A stretch of 64,000 bases of DNA from the NCBI GenBank assembly GCA_964516295.1, contig CAZEYT010000003.1, positions 7,562 to 71,561 of the forward strand, in the 5' to 3' direction. Position 1 is the stretch's first letter. Every line of letters begins with the position of its first letter. The DNA comes from CAZEYT01 sp964516295 (GTDB lineage Bacteria > Verrucomicrobiota > Verrucomicrobiia > Chthoniobacterales > Terrimicrobiaceae). The translations under genes and the position numbers were made by a program. Below, piece by piece: positions 25,788 to 34,526 of the stretch. The notes under the pieces were generated by a model, which did not search any database, was not told the origin of the DNA, and saw nothing but the letters and a program-made list of their open reading frames with translations.

Positions 25788-27240
25788 ATTTTAGCTTGTA
25801 GGCCACAAAGAACAACATCCGAAGGAGAATGCCTCCATGTGTCCACCTTCTTATGTTTGTAGAACCATAAGTTCTGTCTTGATAACGAATCGGCACATCG
25901 GAAATCCTCAGGCCAAGTTTGCCTGCTCCGAAAAGCAAATCAAAGTCACCAAACGGGTCAAACTCTCCGAAGTAACTTCTGTTTGCAGCAATCTTTTCAT
26001 AGTTCGCGCGAGACAGGACCTTCGTTCCACAAAGGGTATCTTTAACTGTTTGTCCGAGTAACCATGAGAAGGCCAACGAGAAAAACTTGTTCGCGCACAT
26101 GTTGAGAAACGGCATGGCTTGTTTTCCCATGGGATATACCAGGCGGACTCCGTTCGCAAACTCTGCCTTCCCTGAAGCGATAACCGAGTAGAACTTTGGG
26201 AGTTCCTCGGGAGGAACTGTGAGATCTGCGTCCAATATCATAAGGATTTCGCCAGTGCAGGCAGCAAACCCCTCCCGCACGGCATTTCCTTTCCCTTCTC
26301 CGCTTTGCTGTAAAGCCATGATTGTTCGATCAGGATATTCTTTTACAACTTTTTGAATCTGCGCCCAAGTATCATCCTTGGAATGCCCTTCGACGAACAC
26401 GATTTGAGTCGTTGAGCCGATGTTGGGCGTGCGTCTCACTGCCTCGGCAATGTTTCCCGCCTCATTGCGTGCCGGGATCAGGACCGAAACGCTCATCTCA
26501 TCATTTTGCAAACGGGGGAGTCGAGCAATTGTGAATATACTAAGGCAAAACCATGGCATCAGAGGTCCAACCCACCGGTTTACCAAGCGATCAACTCCAA
26601 AAGGAGCCCATGGCAAGAGGATACGGGCATCGAGTTTAATTGGTTCCCAGTCTGATAAGTACATCAGGTTTTTGACATCTGGTGCGGTCAGCCAACTGCA
26701 TTCAGGATGCTTCGCCCGAAGACCAAGGATTGACGCAATTTTGTAGATTGGTCGCCACAACGCTGACTGGAAATTTACAATCAAACGGGTGTCGGCTGTT
26801 GACAGTTGATGGAGCTGTCTGAGGAGAAGCTGAACATCTGCAGCATAGTTCAGGGTATCGGAAATGATTATATAATCAAACTTCTGTCGCATTGAGATTT
26901 CCTCTCCCGAGCACACAAGAAAGGTTCCATGGGGAACATTTTTTTTAGCTTGCTCGATTTGTTTTTCGGCAAGGTCAATTCCAGTTACAGATCGCGTGTT
27001 GAGCATGGCGAGGAGATGGCCTGAGCCACATCCGATTTCGATGACAGAGGCGTTTTTCGGAATGATCAGGTTGTAATAGTGGGCAAGCCACTTTCTATAA
27101 GACATCGCAGCCCAGAGAAGATCATCATCAGCCTCGTTGTAGTGTTTGGTTATGCCTTGTAGATGACGTCGCGTGAAGTCGGGGAGAGATGAAGCCTGCT
27201 GAAACTTTGTGGTCACGGGATGTTCTCTTTGCAAGTTCAC
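25780..27240 (-). CDS. Two-domain protein: SAM methyltransferase + GT2 glycosyltransferase
   Basis: About 486 residues from GTG 27240. The first half is a class I methyltransferase (SVIEIGCGSGHLLAML as SAM motif, DYIIISDTLNY). The second half is a GT2 domain (VSVLIPARNEAGNIAEAV, EGHSKDDTW, GKGNAVREGF, LMILDADLTVPPEE) with hydrophobic segments near the end, like polyprenyl-phosphate glycosyltransferases. The start is uncertain: GTG 27240, ATG 27324 and GTG 27216 are in frame and none has a strong ribosome site; conserved-looking residues begin at HLQGITKHYNE. The gene is AT-rich and is the first of the three-gene minus-strand operon. Confidence 0.8.
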   Translation of the reverse strand: MNLQREHPVTTKFQQASSLPDFTRRHLQGITKHYNEADDDLLWAAMSYRKWLAHYYNLIIPKNASVIEIGCGSGHLLAMLNTRSVTGIDLAEKQIEQAKKNVPHGTFLVCSGEEISMRQKFDYIIISDTLNYAADVQLLLRQLHQLSTADTRLIVNFQSALWRPIYKIASILGLRAKHPECSWLTAPDVKNLMYLSDWEPIKLDARILLPWAPFGVDRLVNRWVGPLMPWFCLSIFTIARLPRLQNDEMSVSVLIPARNEAGNIAEAVRRTPNIGSTTQIVFVEGHSKDDTWAQIQKVVKEYPDRTIMALQQSGEGKGNAVREGFAACTGEILMILDADLTVPPEELPKFYSVIASGKAEFANGVRLVYPMGKQAMPFLNMCANKFFSLAFSWLLGQTVKDTLCGTKVLSRANYEKIAANRSYFGEFDPFGDFDLLFGAGKLGLRISDVPIRYQDRTYGSTNIRRWTHGGILLRMLFFVAYKLKFV

Positions 27241-27509
27241 TTTTATTCGCAGGGCGGGACTTGTCGAGAACACTGATTGGCGCGGTGCGGCAGATGTCCG
27301 CCACAAGGCGTGGGAATTCTGCATTTGGAACAAATCCAAGGCGTTTCCGGAAAATCTTCCAAATGCGCTTGTATGCGGGCTACTTGGGGAGCAAAACAGT
27401 AGTGCCTGGGTCGTCGGAGCACGCAGGACATTTGGAAACGCTCGCTCCAACCGCTCCACCGAAATCCGCTGGGCAAGATTGCCCGGTTCGGACATCCTAC
27501 CGGGCTTGG
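27241..27509. promoter_or_regulatory. Divergent intergenic region
   Basis: About 270 bases between two divergent glycan-related operons. GC content rises here from the AT-rich block on the left to the chromosome level on the right. Both strands are open in several frames but nothing reads as a conserved product, and I find no clear promoter hexamers. Confidence 0.35.
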
Positions 27510-29837
27510 ATGAAGAAACAATCGTGGATCTGGCTTTTGGCGGGCATCGTTGTGGTTTCCCTCGCAGTGGTATGGGCGTGGCTTCGTCTTCCGGTTTCCA
27601 GTCAGGAGCTTCTGGCAAACTACGCGAAGGCCAGCGACTTTTTTGAGGCGGCCGGACACGTCGGGGGGCTTCCGTGGTGGAGTCCGATGTTTTTGCAGGG
27701 GACGACGCTTGCCACCTCTTGGTCGTTCATGGTGACAAACCTGGTCATGATGGCGTTTTCAGTGCCGCTGGGGTTTCTGGCGGGTCCGAAAGTGGCGATG
27801 ATTTTTTGCCTCTCCTTGGGGGCGGTCGGGTCGTTTCTTTTCGTCCGCCGGTTTGCTCAGGATGATCGGGCGGGCTGGGTGGCGGCGGGACTCTTTCTGC
27901 TGAATCCCTCGGTACTGACGCGGGCGGCAGAGTATGAACATTTCGTGGTAGTTTGCTCGCTGGCGTTTCTCCCATGGACCTTTCTGGGTCTCCTTTTGTT
28001 CTTCGAGCGTCCGTCGCGAAAAACGGCTCTCTTTTCCGCGATGACGTATGCCGCAGTTGTCTTGGCCTACGGAAAAACCGGCGTTATGGCCTTGCCGGTT
28101 CTGATCGTTTTTGGATTTGTCCTGTGGATGCGGGCGACGCCTGACAGTCGTCCTTCGAAGGAAGTCTTGGTGTTTGGGGCCGGTGCGTTTTTGCTGTTGG
28201 CGGTAGTTCCAAATCTGCCGGCTCTTCGCGAGACTCGATTCCTCGCGATGTTTGAATTTGGTCCGTTCGAGGGGTGGCAGCAGGCGTTCAGCACCAAGTC
28301 ACCAATTTCGTGGATTGATCGCTGGGACGCTTTGACTTCGGGGATCGACCCGATGTTTGCCCCGACGACGGCGAATGGCGGCACCTACCTTGGTTTGCTT
28401 GTTTGCGCTACGCTCGCCATGGCCTTGTGGCGGGGAACCCTCCATGACTCCCTCGGGGGACGCGGAGCCCGCCTTTTTCTAGCCCTGGCCTTGGGTCTTT
28501 ACTGGCTGTCGTTCGGCCCCCGCAGCGTCTTGAGTGGTCAGGGGGCGTTTCTTTCGATGACCTTGTCGGCCCCGGACTACACGCCGGCCGTCGCGTGGTT
28601 TCTCTTTTTTGTGCAGGGATGGGTGATCTTCCGGCTCATTCCGCCGGATTTTCCCTTCCGATCAGTGATTGCCACCGGGGCCTGCGCCGTGTTTTTCCTC
28701 GTTCCTGGATTTCGTCTTCTGGAATGGCTGCCGATTTATCGAAACATTCGGGCACCTTTTGATTTCTTCCAAATCACCGGAGCGTTTTGTCTGGTGGTCG
28801 CGACGGCTATGCTTCTTCCGGGTTTGTTTCAAGCGGTCCGCAATTCCACCCTGCGGACAGGTTTGATCACGCTCGTCGCGTGTCTGGCGGTGTTGGACGT
28901 TTCTCCTTACGCCCGGAGTTTCTTTTTTCCCCGGCTGGATCGCGGGACGTTTAATGACTTTGTTGCGGCCCAAGATTATTTGAAATCCAGCACAGTCGGC
29001 GGACGGGTCTACGCCTTGTCAGGGCGATACTTCTATCTCCTTACGCCGACGCTATCAGGCCGGGCCCTCGCCAATGAGGCGTTCAACAGCTATCTTCAAC
29101 AGCGCGGGGCCGCCGCTCTTCAGGGAGCCGCGTTTCTCTCGGATGAATTCCTCTTGGCCTATCTTCGGACGGCTGGAATATCCCATGTACTGATCGACAA
29201 GAACGACCCGGATACGCCCGCCGATCTTCAGGAGCGTTTCCGAAAGATTCTGCCATCTGCGTTTGAAAACAAGGCGTTCGTGGTGCTCGAAAACCGCAAT
29301 GCGCTCGACCGCGCATTTCTCGCCCGGGATTATCTCCAAACAGACAATTCCGAACCTGCCATCGCGGCGGCAGTTCTCGGCGGTGCCCATTACGACATGG
29401 TGACGATTCAAACCATCGGTGTCTCGTTGGATGATCCGACATATCGAGGCCGGATCATTCAGAATCGGATTGCCGCCCGCGAGGGCGATGCGCTGCAAGG
29501 TGGCACACCGTTCCGTCCTCTCCTGTTGGGCGGCGGAAACCGATGGGAAACATTCGAATTTGAAGCGAGTCCGGAGAACGGCTGGGCGGTCTTCACGGAG
29601 GCGTGGCACCCGGACTGGCGGGCTTTCGCCAACTCCGATCCCCGGGAAATTCATCGCGCCATGCTGGGGTTTTCGGCCGTGCGGGTGAGCGCCGGAGAGA
29701 CCGTGACGTTTCAGTTTGCTGCCCCGTGGTGGTATGACGTCTGCGCATGGATCGGAATCTTGTCCTGGGTCAGCGCGCTGGGCGTCCTGATGGCCGGGCT
29801 TTTCGTTCCGCGACACGGCAAGGAGGAATGTCTATGA
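27510..29837 (+). CDS. YfhO-like large membrane protein
   Basis: A 775-residue membrane protein: about twelve hydrophobic segments to residue 580, then a soluble extracytoplasmic part and a last membrane segment near 745-765. The C-terminal pattern ENGWAVFTEAWHPDWRAF followed by a beta-rich HRAMLGFSAVRV is the mark of the bacterial YfhO family, GT-C-type proteins implicated in glycosylation of cell-wall polymers or lipoproteins. ATG 27510 precedes the first membrane helix. Coupled by an ATGA overlap to the DUF2723 gene. Confidence 0.75.
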   Translation: MKKQSWIWLLAGIVVVSLAVVWAWLRLPVSSQELLANYAKASDFFEAAGHVGGLPWWSPMFLQGTTLATSWSFMVTNLVMMAFSVPLGFLAGPKVAMIFCLSLGAVGSFLFVRRFAQDDRAGWVAAGLFLLNPSVLTRAAEYEHFVVVCSLAFLPWTFLGLLLFFERPSRKTALFSAMTYAAVVLAYGKTGVMALPVLIVFGFVLWMRATPDSRPSKEVLVFGAGAFLLLAVVPNLPALRETRFLAMFEFGPFEGWQQAFSTKSPISWIDRWDALTSGIDPMFAPTTANGGTYLGLLVCATLAMALWRGTLHDSLGGRGARLFLALALGLYWLSFGPRSVLSGQGAFLSMTLSAPDYTPAVAWFLFFVQGWVIFRLIPPDFPFRSVIATGACAVFFLVPGFRLLEWLPIYRNIRAPFDFFQITGAFCLVVATAMLLPGLFQAVRNSTLRTGLITLVACLAVLDVSPYARSFFFPRLDRGTFNDFVAAQDYLKSSTVGGRVYALSGRYFYLLTPTLSGRALANEAFNSYLQQRGAAALQGAAFLSDEFLLAYLRTAGISHVLIDKNDPDTPADLQERFRKILPSAFENKAFVVLENRNALDRAFLARDYLQTDNSEPAIAAAVLGGAHYDMVTIQTIGVSLDDPTYRGRIIQNRIAAREGDALQGGTPFRPLLLGGGNRWETFEFEASPENGWAVFTEAWHPDWRAFANSDPREIHRAMLGFSAVRVSAGETVTFQFAAPWWYDVCAWIGILSWVSALGVLMAGLFVPRHGKEECL
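29821..29826 (+). promoter_or_regulatory. Ribosome binding site AGGAGG of the DUF2723 gene
   Basis: A perfect AGGAGG inside the end of the upstream gene. It lies 7 bases before ATG 29834 but only one base before the ATG at 29828, which decides the start at 29834. Confidence 0.8.
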
Positions 29838-32662
29838 TGGAAAAAGATCGCATCTGGCTTCGCGGGGATTTGCTTTCGGCCTTGGTAGCTGGTGGGCTGG
29901 CTTTCGCTGTCTACGTATGGACCGCAGCGCCCAATGTGACGCTTCTTGATTCCGGCGAGTTTATCGTCGCAGCCCAGCATTTTGGAGTTCCCCATCCGAC
30001 CGGCTATCCGCTTTGGACATTGTTGGCCTGGCTTTTTCAACTCCTGCCGCTGGGCAATGCGGCTTGGGAGATCAATATTTTCAGCGGTGTGTGCGGCGGC
30101 TTGGCGGTGGGGTTGATGACTTTGCTCTGCCGGAGTTCTCTCCGCTGGTTATTTGAAGAGCGCTTGGATGCAGCGCCTGGGTTGAACAGTATTGTCTCGA
30201 TCAGCGCGGGGCTGTTGTTTGGATTCAGCTTTTCGATGTGGTCGCAAGCGACGATCTCGGAGGTTTACACCCTTCACGCTCTTTTGATCGGTGGTTTTTT
30301 TCTGTCGCTTTATGTCTGGCTTCGGCGGCCGGATCATCTCGGGCTGCTTCTTTTGCCGTTTTTCCTGCTTGCGCTGGCTTTCAGCAATCACCACCTCAGC
30401 GTGGCCTTGGGTCCTCTGCCTTTCGTCGCGGTGCTTTTGGTGCGGAGGAAGCTTTTCTGGGACCTGGTGATGGCTGTCTTTTTGACAACCCTTCTGGCTT
30501 ATTTGGGATTCGCGATCCTCTCCGGTGACCAATTGATTCTCAAGACAGCGATTCGGTTTTTCTACTGTGTGATGGCCGGATTGCTCGTGCTGGTTCTGGT
30601 CCGTCGCGCAAATTTGGAATGGCGGTTGATCGCTTATTTGCCGTTTGTCGTGGCGTTGGGACTTCTGCCCTACGCCTACATGCCTCTGGCGTCTTCGACG
30701 AATCCTCCGATGAACTGGGCCTACACGCGCACGCCGGAAGGGTTTTTCTTCTCATTTAACCGGTCGCAATACTCGGGCAGTTTGACGCAGCAAAGCCTGC
30801 GAAGTTTGGGCCGACTGGTGGGGACGGCACCCAAGACCACGGCCGAAGCGGGGCCACCCGAGGACCCGAACCGTCCATCGATGTTGAAAGCCGTGCAGGA
30901 TTGGACCGGCTTTTTCTGGCTTCAGCTCGCGAGGAGCTTCACTCCATTGGGAATCATCGCCTATTTCGTTGCCCTGCTGATCATTTTTCGGCTTGGCGAT
31001 GTGACGCGAAGAACGTGGGTTTATTTGTTGGAGTTTGGCTTTGTTCTCGCGGCAATTCTGCAGCCGGCTGCCGATCGGGCGTCCATCGATGTTGCCGGAT
31101 GGTGGCTGCAAATGCCCTACCACACTTACACGAATCTCATTTTCGGACTCTTGGTCGCGCTTGGCCTTGTGGTGGGAATGCTTTGGTTGATCGGACGGTT
31201 TCCCCGGATTGCTCCGTTACGATACGCCTTGCTCCTTCTTCCGTTGATGCCTCTCTGGCTCAACTACGATGGTTGCAGCCAGCGCGGGCGTTGGTTTGGG
31301 TGGCAGTTCGGGCACGATATGCTGAAGGATCTCCCCAAAAGCAGCGTCGTATTTGGCGGGACGGATCCCGGGCGTTTTGTTCCCACTTATATGATCTTGG
31401 GAGAAAGCCCCCAACCACCATCGGTGAAACGGGATCCGACGTTCGACCGGCGCGATCTTTACATCATTACCCAAAACGGTGTCGGCGAACCCCTTTACCG
31501 GCGGTATCTGGAGGATCACTACAGCGCAAATCGTCCGAAAGTTGCCAATGCCTTTGAGCGCTGGCTGGGGCGGGAGACCATCTATCCGGAGAAGCCGTTG
31601 GTTTTCCCCACCGAACAGGAAATCGATGCAGCCATCCGCAAAGAAATGGAGGCTCAGAATTCCGGGCCATTGCCCGAGCCGTTCCTGCCTCACAGCGTGG
31701 TGACTCGGTTGATTTGGGAGAAAAACAAAGATCACCACGACTTTTTCGTGGAGGAGAGTTATCCGATGACGTGGTCGTATGACTACGCTTTGCCGAACGG
31801 GCTTTCCTATCGGATCATGAAGGAACCGCTGAAGGAGATCCCGGCGGATGTCGTTAAGAAGGACATGGAATTCTGGACGGATTACGCAACGAGGCTCTTG
31901 GAAAACCCCGACTTCACCAAGGATCTCGATGCCCAGCGTTCCTTTTCCAAACTGAGGATCACGGGTGCGCGGCTTTACGAGCATCGGAAGATGGAGCACG
32001 AGGCGGAGATCGCGTATCGGCAAGCTTTGGCACTCTGGCCGGGAAATCCCGAGGCTCTCCAGGCCATGAGCAAAATGTTGTGGGATCGGAAAGCCTTTGA
32101 TCAGGTCATCGAAATGGTGACTCTCGCCAATGCCGGGGATCCGAACAACGATTCGCTCTGGCGCCTGCGGGCTCTGGCCGAGCGGCGGAAAGAGATCGAG
32201 GGTGAGATACAAACCTTGGAGAAGAAAGTGGCTGAAAGCCCCGAGGATCAGAAAGCAACGGAGGATCTGTTGGAGCTTTATTCCTCCGTCGGTGAGACCA
32301 ATCTCACCGCATCGTTGCTGACGAATGCGGTGCAGCGATTCCGGACGAACAAGGAGTTTCTGAATCTCGCGGTGAACTACTCGGCGGTCTCGTCTCTCCC
32401 CGACCTCGAGCTGACTTCCGCGCAGGAATTGGTGAAGTTGGACCCGGAGGAGGCAGACTACCATTTGCTGGTCGCCCGTGCGGCGGCACGAAAGAAGAAC
32501 CGGGATCTGTTTTTCCACTCGGCCAAGGAAGCTCTCCGGCTGGGCGGCATTCCGATACGGGAGACGCTCGAACGCTCACCTGATTTCCAGGAATGGCGCG
32601 AAGGCCCGGAATTCCAGAAACTGATCGGAAAAGAGGCTCCGAAACCTGCTCCGACTCCTTAG
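29834..32662 (+). CDS. DUF2723 membrane protein with C-terminal TPR-like region
   Basis: A 942-residue protein. The N-terminal half has about ten hydrophobic segments and the DUF2723 signatures LLDSGEF (38-44) and GVPHPTGYPLW; the family is related to protein O-mannosyltransferases and TMEM260, which use lipid-linked sugars. The C-terminal 330 residues are soluble, with TPR-type helices (AEIAYRQALALWPGNPEALQAM). Possibly a glycosyltransferase acting on exported proteins, with the YfhO-like partner upstream; substrate unknown. Ends back-to-back with hemB on the other strand. Confidence 0.85.
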   Translation: MMEKDRIWLRGDLLSALVAGGLAFAVYVWTAAPNVTLLDSGEFIVAAQHFGVPHPTGYPLWTLLAWLFQLLPLGNAAWEINIFSGVCGGLAVGLMTLLCRSSLRWLFEERLDAAPGLNSIVSISAGLLFGFSFSMWSQATISEVYTLHALLIGGFFLSLYVWLRRPDHLGLLLLPFFLLALAFSNHHLSVALGPLPFVAVLLVRRKLFWDLVMAVFLTTLLAYLGFAILSGDQLILKTAIRFFYCVMAGLLVLVLVRRANLEWRLIAYLPFVVALGLLPYAYMPLASSTNPPMNWAYTRTPEGFFFSFNRSQYSGSLTQQSLRSLGRLVGTAPKTTAEAGPPEDPNRPSMLKAVQDWTGFFWLQLARSFTPLGIIAYFVALLIIFRLGDVTRRTWVYLLEFGFVLAAILQPAADRASIDVAGWWLQMPYHTYTNLIFGLLVALGLVVGMLWLIGRFPRIAPLRYALLLLPLMPLWLNYDGCSQRGRWFGWQFGHDMLKDLPKSSVVFGGTDPGRFVPTYMILGESPQPPSVKRDPTFDRRDLYIITQNGVGEPLYRRYLEDHYSANRPKVANAFERWLGRETIYPEKPLVFPTEQEIDAAIRKEMEAQNSGPLPEPFLPHSVVTRLIWEKNKDHHDFFVEESYPMTWSYDYALPNGLSYRIMKEPLKEIPADVVKKDMEFWTDYATRLLENPDFTKDLDAQRSFSKLRITGARLYEHRKMEHEAEIAYRQALALWPGNPEALQAMSKMLWDRKAFDQVIEMVTLANAGDPNNDSLWRLRALAERRKEIEGEIQTLEKKVAESPEDQKATEDLLELYSSVGETNLTASLLTNAVQRFRTNKEFLNLAVNYSAVSSLPDLELTSAQELVKLDPEEADYHLLVARAAARKKNRDLFFHSAKEALRLGGIPIRETLERSPDFQEWREGPEFQKLIGKEAPKPAPTP

Positions 32663-33655
32663 CTAAGCCATCTCACGCTGAGCGCGAGCCACATCGAGAG
32701 CGAAGTAACTCAGAATGATGTCCGCTCCGGCGCGTTTGATGGCGAGGAGAGACTCATCCCGGGTGCGGACCAAGTCCAGCCAACCGAGCCGCGCAGCGGC
32801 ATGGATCTGGGCGTATTCTCCGCTGACTTGATAGGCCGCAACCGGAAGGTCGGTGATTTCCCGAACGGCGCGGATGACATCGAGGTAAGGGCCGGCCGGT
32901 TTGACCATAACGATATCGGCTCCCTCCGTTTCATCGAGGAGAACTTCACGGCGGGCTTCCCGGACATTGGCCGGGTCCATCTGATAGGTCGCTTTGCTGA
33001 TCGCGTCTTTGCCGACCTTGCTCCCAACGGCCTCGCGGAATGGCCCATAGTATGCTGACGCATATTTGGCTGCGTAGGAAAGAATGCCGACTTCGGAAAA
33101 GCCCGCATCGTCCAGCGCCGCACGAATGGCCCCGACGCGTCCATCCATCATGTCCGAAGGAGCGACCAGATCGGCTCCGGCCTCTGCCTCCAGAACCGCG
33201 AGACGGCACAGCGCTTCGACCGTCGCGTCATTCACGACGGTTTTCCCATCCGTGGATAGAAGACCGTCGTGTCCGTGATCGGTGTAAGGATCGAATGCGA
33301 CATCCGTGATGATCTGGAGCGCCGGACAGGCTTTTTTCACTTCCCGAACCGCGCGGAAGAGGAGGTTTGTATCCGAGAGTCCATGAGATCCCATGGCATT
33401 TTTGTGCTCGAGTTCGATACAGGGGAAAACAGCGACACCCGGGATTCCCAAGGCGAAGGCTTCTTCGCAGACGGATGCGAGTTGGCTGACAGGCCATCGG
33501 ACCACGCCTGGCATCGAGGAAATCTCCACCTTTTCCGAGCCGGCATGGACAAAAACCGGCCAGATCAAATCATCGAGGCTAAGGCGGGTTTCCCGGACCC
33601 ATCGACGGAGGCCAGCATTCCGGCGGTTGCGACGGGGGCGATGTGGTAAATCCAT
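32663..33655 (-). CDS. hemB: Delta-aminolevulinic acid dehydratase (porphobilinogen synthase)
   Basis: Condenses two 5-aminolevulinate molecules to porphobilinogen. The 330 residues carry both Schiff-base lysine regions (YAAKYASAYYGPFR and MVKPAGPYLD). The metal site reads DVAFDPYTDHGHDG with Asp instead of the three cysteines of zinc-dependent enzymes, so this is the magnesium-type class. Last gene of the ccsA-hemA-hemC-hemB operon, 31 bp after hemC. Confidence 0.95.
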   Translation of the reverse strand: MDLPHRPRRNRRNAGLRRWVRETRLSLDDLIWPVFVHAGSEKVEISSMPGVVRWPVSQLASVCEEAFALGIPGVAVFPCIELEHKNAMGSHGLSDTNLLFRAVREVKKACPALQIITDVAFDPYTDHGHDGLLSTDGKTVVNDATVEALCRLAVLEAEAGADLVAPSDMMDGRVGAIRAALDDAGFSEVGILSYAAKYASAYYGPFREAVGSKVGKDAISKATYQMDPANVREARREVLLDETEGADIVMVKPAGPYLDVIRAVREITDLPVAAYQVSGEYAQIHAAARLGWLDLVRTRDESLLAIKRAGADIILSYFALDVARAQREMA

Positions 33656-33686
33656 CCCGCAAGCGTGATGCGCAGCAGACCCGCGG

Positions 33687-34526
33687 TCAAGTCGCAGGAC
33701 CGCCCGACAGCCAACGGATTCCTGAGGGCTCGAAGAGCGCCGCACGCAAAACCAAAACACCTTCCACCACCTCGGCGCGAGTTCCCAACGGCAGCGCGCA
33801 GCCTCCGCCGAGCTGGCGAAGAAACTCCCGCTCCGCATTTACGCAATCCGCCGTTTCCACATCGTGGATGGAGCCCAGAATCTGGCGGGTCGTAACATCG
33901 TCTTCGCGACACTCGATCCCCACGGCCCCCTGCCCTGGTGCGGGCAGCATCTCTTCAATGACGGAAACATGGAGTCCGGCCGGCACGGTCGAGGCGCCCA
34001 ATCGGTCCAGTGCAGCTTTTGCAACAATGAGTGCATCCATGTCAGCCGCCTCGAGAGTTTTCCGCAAACGGGTGGGAACATTGCCGCGGATTTCGACCGT
34101 CTGAAGATCGGGCCGGAGAAGTTGAATCTGATTTTTCCGGCGAAGGCTGGAGGTTGCGACGGTGGCTCCCACAGGAAGCCCGCGCCATCCGCCCAAGTGC
34201 TTGGACGCAAGGCAGTCCGCCGGATCTGCGCGCTTGAGGATGGCCCCGACGACCAAACCATCGGGCAAAACCGTCGGAAGATCTTTGAGGCTGTGAACGG
34301 CAGCATGGATCTCCGCCCGGAACAGTGCCTCTTCGAGTTCTTTGGTAAATAGCCCTTTGTCGAGGCTTCCGGGTGCCGAAAGACTTACGTCCAATCGACG
34401 GTCTCCCGTCGTTCGGATGATTTTTTCTTCAACCACAAGACCGGGATGAGCGGCGCGAAGACACTCGGCCGCGTGACGCGTCTGAACCAAGGCCAATTCA
34501 CTCCCGCGCGTGCCGAGTATGATCAT
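33687..34526 (-). CDS. hemC: Hydroxymethylbilane synthase (porphobilinogen deaminase)
   Basis: Polymerises four porphobilinogens to hydroxymethylbilane. Motifs in the 279 residues: GTRGSELALVQT, HSLKDLPT, TSSLRRKNQ, EIRGNVPTRL, and Cys243 in QLGGGCALPLG, which binds the dipyrromethane cofactor. The chain ends about 30 residues earlier than typical (about 310), trimming the third domain, but all catalytic residues remain. Start overlaps the hemA stop by 4 bp. Confidence 0.93.
   Translation of the reverse strand: MIILGTRGSELALVQTRHAAECLRAAHPGLVVEEKIIRTTGDRRLDVSLSAPGSLDKGLFTKELEEALFRAEIHAAVHSLKDLPTVLPDGLVVGAILKRADPADCLASKHLGGWRGLPVGATVATSSLRRKNQIQLLRPDLQTVEIRGNVPTRLRKTLEAADMDALIVAKAALDRLGASTVPAGLHVSVIEEMLPAPGQGAVGIECREDDVTTRQILGSIHDVETADCVNAEREFLRQLGGGCALPLGTRAEVVEGVLVLRAALFEPSGIRWLSGGPAT

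Noticed and set aside
21190..27240. Defence island or mobile element
   Set aside because: No transposase, integrase, restriction, toxin-antitoxin or CRISPR genes are readable; contents are glycan-related genes and gene remains.
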